A stretch of DNA of 6,216 bases from Treponema sp. (GTDB lineage: Bacteria; Spirochaetota; Spirochaetia; Treponematales; Breznakiellaceae), in NCBI GenBank assembly GCA_031257715.1, contig JAIROE010000202.1, forward strand, positions 1-6,216. Direction: 5' to 3'. Shown piece by piece: positions 5,519 through 6,216 of this stretch. How positions within the stretch are numbered: the first letter of the stretch is position 1; the number at the start of each line of letters is the position of its first letter. The notes beneath the pieces are model-generated. The model was not told the DNA's origin. It did no database searches and was given only the letters and a program-made list of their open reading frames with translations. The position numbers and the translations under genes were made by a program.

Positions 5519-6216
5519 ATGAGTTATCTGGATGAATTGTTCGGTTTGAAGGGAAAGGTTGTCCTTGTTACCGGCGGCGGCAGGGGCATAGGCCAGGTTG
5601 TTGCGGTAGGGCTTGCCAAAGCCGGGGCGGAAATTGCCGTTGTTTCCCGTACCGGGGCGGACGAGACCGTCAAAAAAATAGAGGCCGAAGGCGGCAGGGC
5701 ATACAGCCTCATTGCCGACGTCACAAACGGGAAAGCCGTCGACGCGGCGCTGGACCAGGTATTATCGCGTTCCGGCTCGCTTGACGTTGTGTTTAACAAC
5801 GCGGGAATCTGCATTCACAAGGATACCCTTGAAGCCGGCATAGATGAATGGCGTGAAGTGCTGGACATCAACCTGACGGGCGAATACATCGTCGCCAGGG
5901 CCGCGGGCCGCATCATGATCGGGCGGAAGATAAGGGGGAGCATCATCAACATGGCCTCCATGTCCGGTTCCATTGTAAACGTGCCCCAGTGGCAGGCTTC
6001 ATACAACGCATCCAAAGCCGGCATCATACACATGACCCGCTCCCTGGCCGTTGAATGGGCGGAATACGGCATACGGGTGAACAGCCTTTCCCCCGGTTAC
6101 ATCGCCACCCCCATGAGCGTGGACACCCCCCAGGAATTAAAAGACGCCTGGATGCCCCTCATCCCCTTTCACCGCATGGGCAAACCCGAGGAGCTTATAA
6201 GCGCGGTCCTATACCT
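5519..6216 (+). CDS. Short-chain dehydrogenase/reductase, polyol/ketose reductase-like, 3'-truncated by window
   Basis: The ATG at 5519 opens a frame that runs off the window end with 232 codons and no stop; classical SDRs have about 250-265 residues, so about 20-30 are missing. The Rossmann loop TGGGRGIG is at 18-25. VVSR (41-44) puts an Arg after strand beta-2, which tends to favour NADP(H). NNAG is at 93-96. The catalytic tetrad is complete: Asn118 (DINLTG), Ser149 (NMASMSG), Tyr162 and Lys166 (YNASK). RVNSLSPGYIATPM (186-199) follows. The stretch SMSGSIVNVPQ and AVEWAEYGIRVN resemble the mannitol/arabinitol dehydrogenase and sorbose reductase-like SDR group, so a sugar alcohol-ketose interconversion in the cytoplasm is the likely reaction; the exact substrate cannot be read. 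It is divergent from the ROK gene and has a palindromic candidate operator in its leader, so control by the ROK protein is likely. Confidence 0.93.
   Translation, partial: MSYLDELFGLKGKVVLVTGGGRGIGQVVAVGLAKAGAEIAVVSRTGADETVKKIEAEGGRAYSLIADVTNGKAVDAALDQVLSRSGSLDVVFNNAGICIHKDTLEAGIDEWREVLDINLTGEYIVARAAGRIMIGRKIRGSIINMASMSGSIVNVPQWQASYNASKAGIIHMTRSLAVEWAEYGIRVNSLSPGYIATPMSVDTPQELKDAWMPLIPFHRMGKPEELISAVLY

Noticed and set aside
5524..6072. Minus-strand open frames at 5524-5814 and 5815-6072
   Set aside because: They are antisense to the dehydrogenase, which has the full SDR tetrad in the plus frame.
1..6216. CRISPR arrays, transfer or ribosomal RNA genes, insertion-sequence ends, integrases
   Set aside because: I saw no regularly spaced repeats, no tRNA-like cloverleaf, no transposase motifs and no long terminal inverted repeats on reading through the window.

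Overview
The window is bacterial, with protein-coding DNA that looks G+C-rich throughout except for one strongly A+T-rich 239-bp gap (5281-5519). Genes are tightly packed (a 4-nt overlap, a 28-nt gap and a 5-nt convergent gap). The best guess for the host is a spirochaete of the Treponema group. This rests on my recollection that pairs of odd cyclase-fold proteins like those at 2179-4124 recur in treponemes; no marker gene here proves it.

Layout, left to right. (1) Positions 2-2173 (+) hold the 3' two thirds of a family GH2 beta-galactosidase of the LacZ type, with both catalytic glutamates visible; its N-terminus lies upstream of the window. (2) On the minus strand, a compact three-gene unit reads from 5280 down to 2179: a ROK-family transcriptional regulator with an N-terminal winged helix, then a class III nucleotide-cyclase-like protein that retains both metal aspartates, then a second cyclase-fold protein that has lost them and carries a possible pseudo-receiver domain at its N-terminus. 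The two cyclase-like genes overlap by ATGA. (3) Positions 5519-6216 (+) hold a classical short-chain dehydrogenase/reductase resembling polyol/ketose reductases. It is complete at its start and cut by the window end.

The A+T-rich gap separates the divergent ROK and dehydrogenase genes. It contains a convincing promoter on each strand and two related palindromic sites sharing the 12-mer TTTATATAAACT. One site covers the predicted -10 of the ROK promoter and the other lies just downstream of the predicted dehydrogenase start of transcription. Each has a CTTA/TAAG element on its promoter-distal or upstream side, in mirrored orientation.

The simplest reading is a sugar-responsive divergon: the ROK protein represses itself and the dehydrogenase until a sugar ligand releases it, with a beta-galactoside hydrolase close by. 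What is unusual is that the ROK gene appears to be co-transcribed with a pair of cyclase-fold proteins whose surviving catalytic residues look complementary. This suggests a heterodimeric cyclase or a non-catalytic nucleotide-sensing pair tied to sugar control. That link is inference from gene order only.
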